DNA of 64,000 bases, taken from Saccopteryx bilineata. Taxonomy: Eukaryota > Chordata > Mammalia > Chiroptera > Emballonuridae. Under the pieces are notes generated by a model, which made no database searches, was not told where the DNA came from, and saw only the letters and a program-made list of their open reading frames with translations. Shown piece by piece: positions 61,358-64,000 of this stretch. The first letter of the stretch is position 1, and every line of letters begins with the position of its first letter. Position numbers and translations under genes: made by a program. Location: assembly GCF_036850765.1 (NCBI RefSeq), contig NC_089495.1, forward strand, positions 195,627,847 through 195,691,846, written 5' to 3'.

Positions 61358-63219
61358 GTCCTCTGGCTCTCCATACATTTTTGAAACATGGGTCCTGTCA
61401 TTAAATGTTTCATTCAGAAGTCAAAAGGGAGCTTCTCCGGTTGAAGCATCTTTCCTGCCTCCTCCAGTAAGTACTGTGTGATAATCACTGAGCCAGGCAC
61501 ACACCTCCATGTCTCAGAAGAGGAGAAGGACTAGAGTGAGGCCACCAACAGCTGTCTGGGGTCAGAGCCATTTCCCAGGTCTGTGGCCAGTGCAGATCTG
61601 TTCCCTCCATCTCCATGCCTCCCTTTTGCTCCACACAGGCCTAAATCGGGTACAAGACCGCAAGAACAGACCCCAGGCATCTGAGAGCAGCCGAAGGTTT
61701 GGAACTACGCTTTGTCCTGACTCTCTAGCTGGACAGCGGCATCCTGTAACCAGTTACATACTCCTCATTCTATTTGTTCCAAATGCCTAGTACAAAGTAC
61801 GCATTCAGTCCCTTTCACACCTTAGCTATAATAATAACAATAATTATTGTTAAAATTTACATAACACTTTCTATGTGCCAGACACTTAGCCCTTTATAGA
61901 TATTAACCTCATATAATTTTCAAAACCCTATGAAGTGGATGTTATTTTTTATCAGCCCATTAGGCAGATGAATAAACTGAGGCACAAAAATTAAGTAATT
62001 TACCTAAATCCACACAGCTAGTATATGGTAATTTGAGTTGGAGCCACTAACCATGATATTATACAGTCCTTCAGATGCTACTATAAGAGATAACAGTATA
62101 GGTAAAAGAATGAAGTTTTGGTATCAGACAGAATAGATTTTAATCATTCATTTGCTGTGTCATTCAGGGAAACTTCCTTAATAATTCTGAATCTCAAATT
62201 ACTTGGCTATATAATGAAGAGAATACTTCCCACCTTGATAGGCTATTGTATAGATTAAGTAGAGAGAACATAAAGTAGCCAGCATCCTGTTCCTTATGTA
62301 GAAGGGGGTAAAACGGAAATACACTCTTATTTCTTCACAGGCCCACCCTTATGCTGAAGGCATGTGAGTCAGAAAAAATGAAAGGGATAGTTCCTGCACT
62401 TAAGCATCTCATAACCCTGTTAGGAAGAAGATAAATCATTCATGAAACAATCAGAAAGGTCCCAAGATACTTGCAATAAGGATGGAATTAGTTGTGGTCA
62501 AATGTAAGTAAAATCAGTGCAGTTTATGGCCAGGCTCTGGGCCTCTGCACATGCTGTTCCTCTTCCTTTCTTTTCTTCTGGCTCAGTCCTGCTAAAACTT
62601 CAGGTTTTGGCTTAGCTATCAGTCCACTGCTCCAGGGTCAGAGGTCTCTGACCCCTCCCCCTCCTCCTAAGTCACTTTGTGTCCCCATAGTGTCCTATTC
62701 ATGTATATCATGGCACTCTGTCTTTGATTGCTGCTGGTTTGTCTGTTTACCCCACCACACTGGGCACTCTGAGATCTGAAGCCACATTTTATTCCCCTAG
62801 GGCCAAGCAGAATGCCTAGTACTAGTTGAAGTAATGAACAAGTACACAGACTTGACTTGTAGGGGTGAATACACAATAGTGTACAAATGATGCGTTGTAG
62901 AATTGTACACCTAAAAACAACATAATTTTTTTAACCAATGTCACCTCAATAAATTCAATTAAAAAACGAACAAGTGACAATGAATTAATGAATGCAGAAC
63001 CCTTCCAGAAAGAGATGAGGCACTCTGCGTATCCACAGCCTTCCTTTATAAAGTAAAACAAAATAAGGCAATGGTTTCCGAACTCTGCTGACCCAATAGC
63101 CAAAGTTACATAAGGAACGTAACAAAAGATTAAAGATTCTTGGAACTCATCCCAGGAGATTCTGATTCACCAGGTCTGAAGTGGAGCCCCAAAATATGTG
63201 AGTTTAAAATTTTCCCATA
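61358..63219. other. Upstream non-coding sequence with MIR- and L2-like pieces
   Basis: MIR-like at 61840-62060 and 62090-62290; L2-like at 62500-62830. No exon recognised. Confidence 0.5.
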
Positions 63220-63340
63220 GCCTGACCTGTGGTGACGCAGTGGATAAAGTGTCAACCTGGAAACGCTGAGGTTGCCGGTTCAAAACCCTGGGCTTGCCTG
63301 GTCAAGGCACATATGGGAGTTGATGCTTTCTGCTCCTCCC

Positions 63341-63377
<37 letters not shown>

Positions 63378-63416
63378 CCCTCTCTATAATGAATAAATAA
63401 AATCTTTATAAAAAAT
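63220..63416 (+). mobile_element. SINE, type B, with 10-bp TSD
   Basis: TTTTCCCATA at 63210-63219 and 63417-63426; long CT microsatellite in the body. Confidence 0.9.
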
Positions 63417-63426
63417 TTTTCCCATA

Positions 63427-64000
63427 AGCAGCCAAGTTTGTGATCCATTGAACCACAGGAGATCAAACTGAAACTGAGGTGGGTGGGAAGATGATACGGA
63501 CAAGGGAGAAAGGGGGAAAGGGCGAGGGAGACTGTATTTTGGGAATGAAGGATGGGAACAGCATGCCTGATACCTGACACAATCCCATAGTCCTCTAATA
63601 TCTGAGGTCCTACCCAACTTCAGGCCCATCAACCCTTCAGGGGGACTAAACACCTTACAGTTTATGATATTTTTCTTCCTCATTAGTTCATGGAATCCTC
63701 ACAACAACCAAGTCAGATGAAGAATTGAGGACCAGATTGCTTAAGTAAAGTGCCCACCATTGTACTTTGGGAGGGACACTTAACTAAACTGCCTCTGACA
63801 ATAGTCTCTGAACTGGCTTGAGGCTGATGCCATTATTCAAAGAAACTAGGCCTATGTACCCAGGAAAAATAAGGCTCATCTACAACTTAGAAACAGAGAG
63901 TGCCCTGACGGAGGATTGTTGACCATTGGCCAAATCATACTGGCTTCTTACTTGTCCTGTTCTGAGTACTTACAGGTACTGCTATCCCAGCCCAACCCAT
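63427..64000. other. Right edge of window, no feature recognised
   Basis: Ordinary single-copy-looking sequence with a weak MIR-like phrase near 63680-63750. Nothing else is supported. Confidence 0.5.

Noticed and set aside
33200..64000. HNF4A P2 promoter and exon 1D
   Set aside because: I looked on the minus strand for the short P2-specific coding start and did not find it. In human it lies about 45 kb from P1, which would be outside this window.

Overview
The window is mammalian nuclear DNA carrying one protein-coding gene on the minus strand: HNF4A, encoding the nuclear receptor hepatocyte nuclear factor 4 alpha. All ten coding exons of the P1-promoter form can be placed with exact GT/AG splice sites (first ATG at 32758, stop at 5399). 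The joined lengths give 464 codons (alpha1 form), or 474 with the 30-nt longer exon 9 (alpha2 form), the known sizes of the human isoforms. The host is very probably a bat, most likely of the horseshoe/Old World leaf-nosed group. The window is packed with young tRNA-derived SINEs of types I associate with Rhin-1-like elements, plus VES-type SINEs, and young hAT and mariner DNA transposons. This taxonomic call rests on recognition of the repeats, not on a search.

Layout: 1-2400 is downstream flank with SINEs and MIRs. 2400-5398 is the HNF4A 3' UTR. 5399-32758 holds exons 10 to 1 with nine introns. 32759-33200 is the P1 promoter, with HNF1-, FOXA- and ONECUT-like sites. 33200-64000 is upstream sequence with no recognised exon. 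By analogy with human it lies between the P1 and P2 promoters, and P2 should fall beyond the right edge. From about 43 kb rightward it becomes dense in nested SINEs, an L1 fragment, DNA transposons and a retroviral-leader insertion.

The most notable non-coding structures are: (i) a 37-copy, 49-bp, indel-free, CpG-rich minisatellite in intron 4, with a 4-unit higher-order pattern; (ii) a 0.95-kb retroviral R-U5/primer-binding-site/leader sequence ending in poly(A) and flanked by a 15-bp target duplication, which looks like a LINE-mobilised copy of an ERV transcript; (iii) a mariner deletion derivative with an intact 100-codon ORF, inserted in a VES SINE; (iv) three hAT miniature elements with clear 8-bp target duplications; (v) a SINE that carried about 80 bp of downstream sequence with it (3' transduction). 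I saw no CRISPR array, operon, rRNA or true tRNA gene, and no evidence of a new gene system. The interest is in repeat biology and in the structure of an otherwise well-conserved gene.
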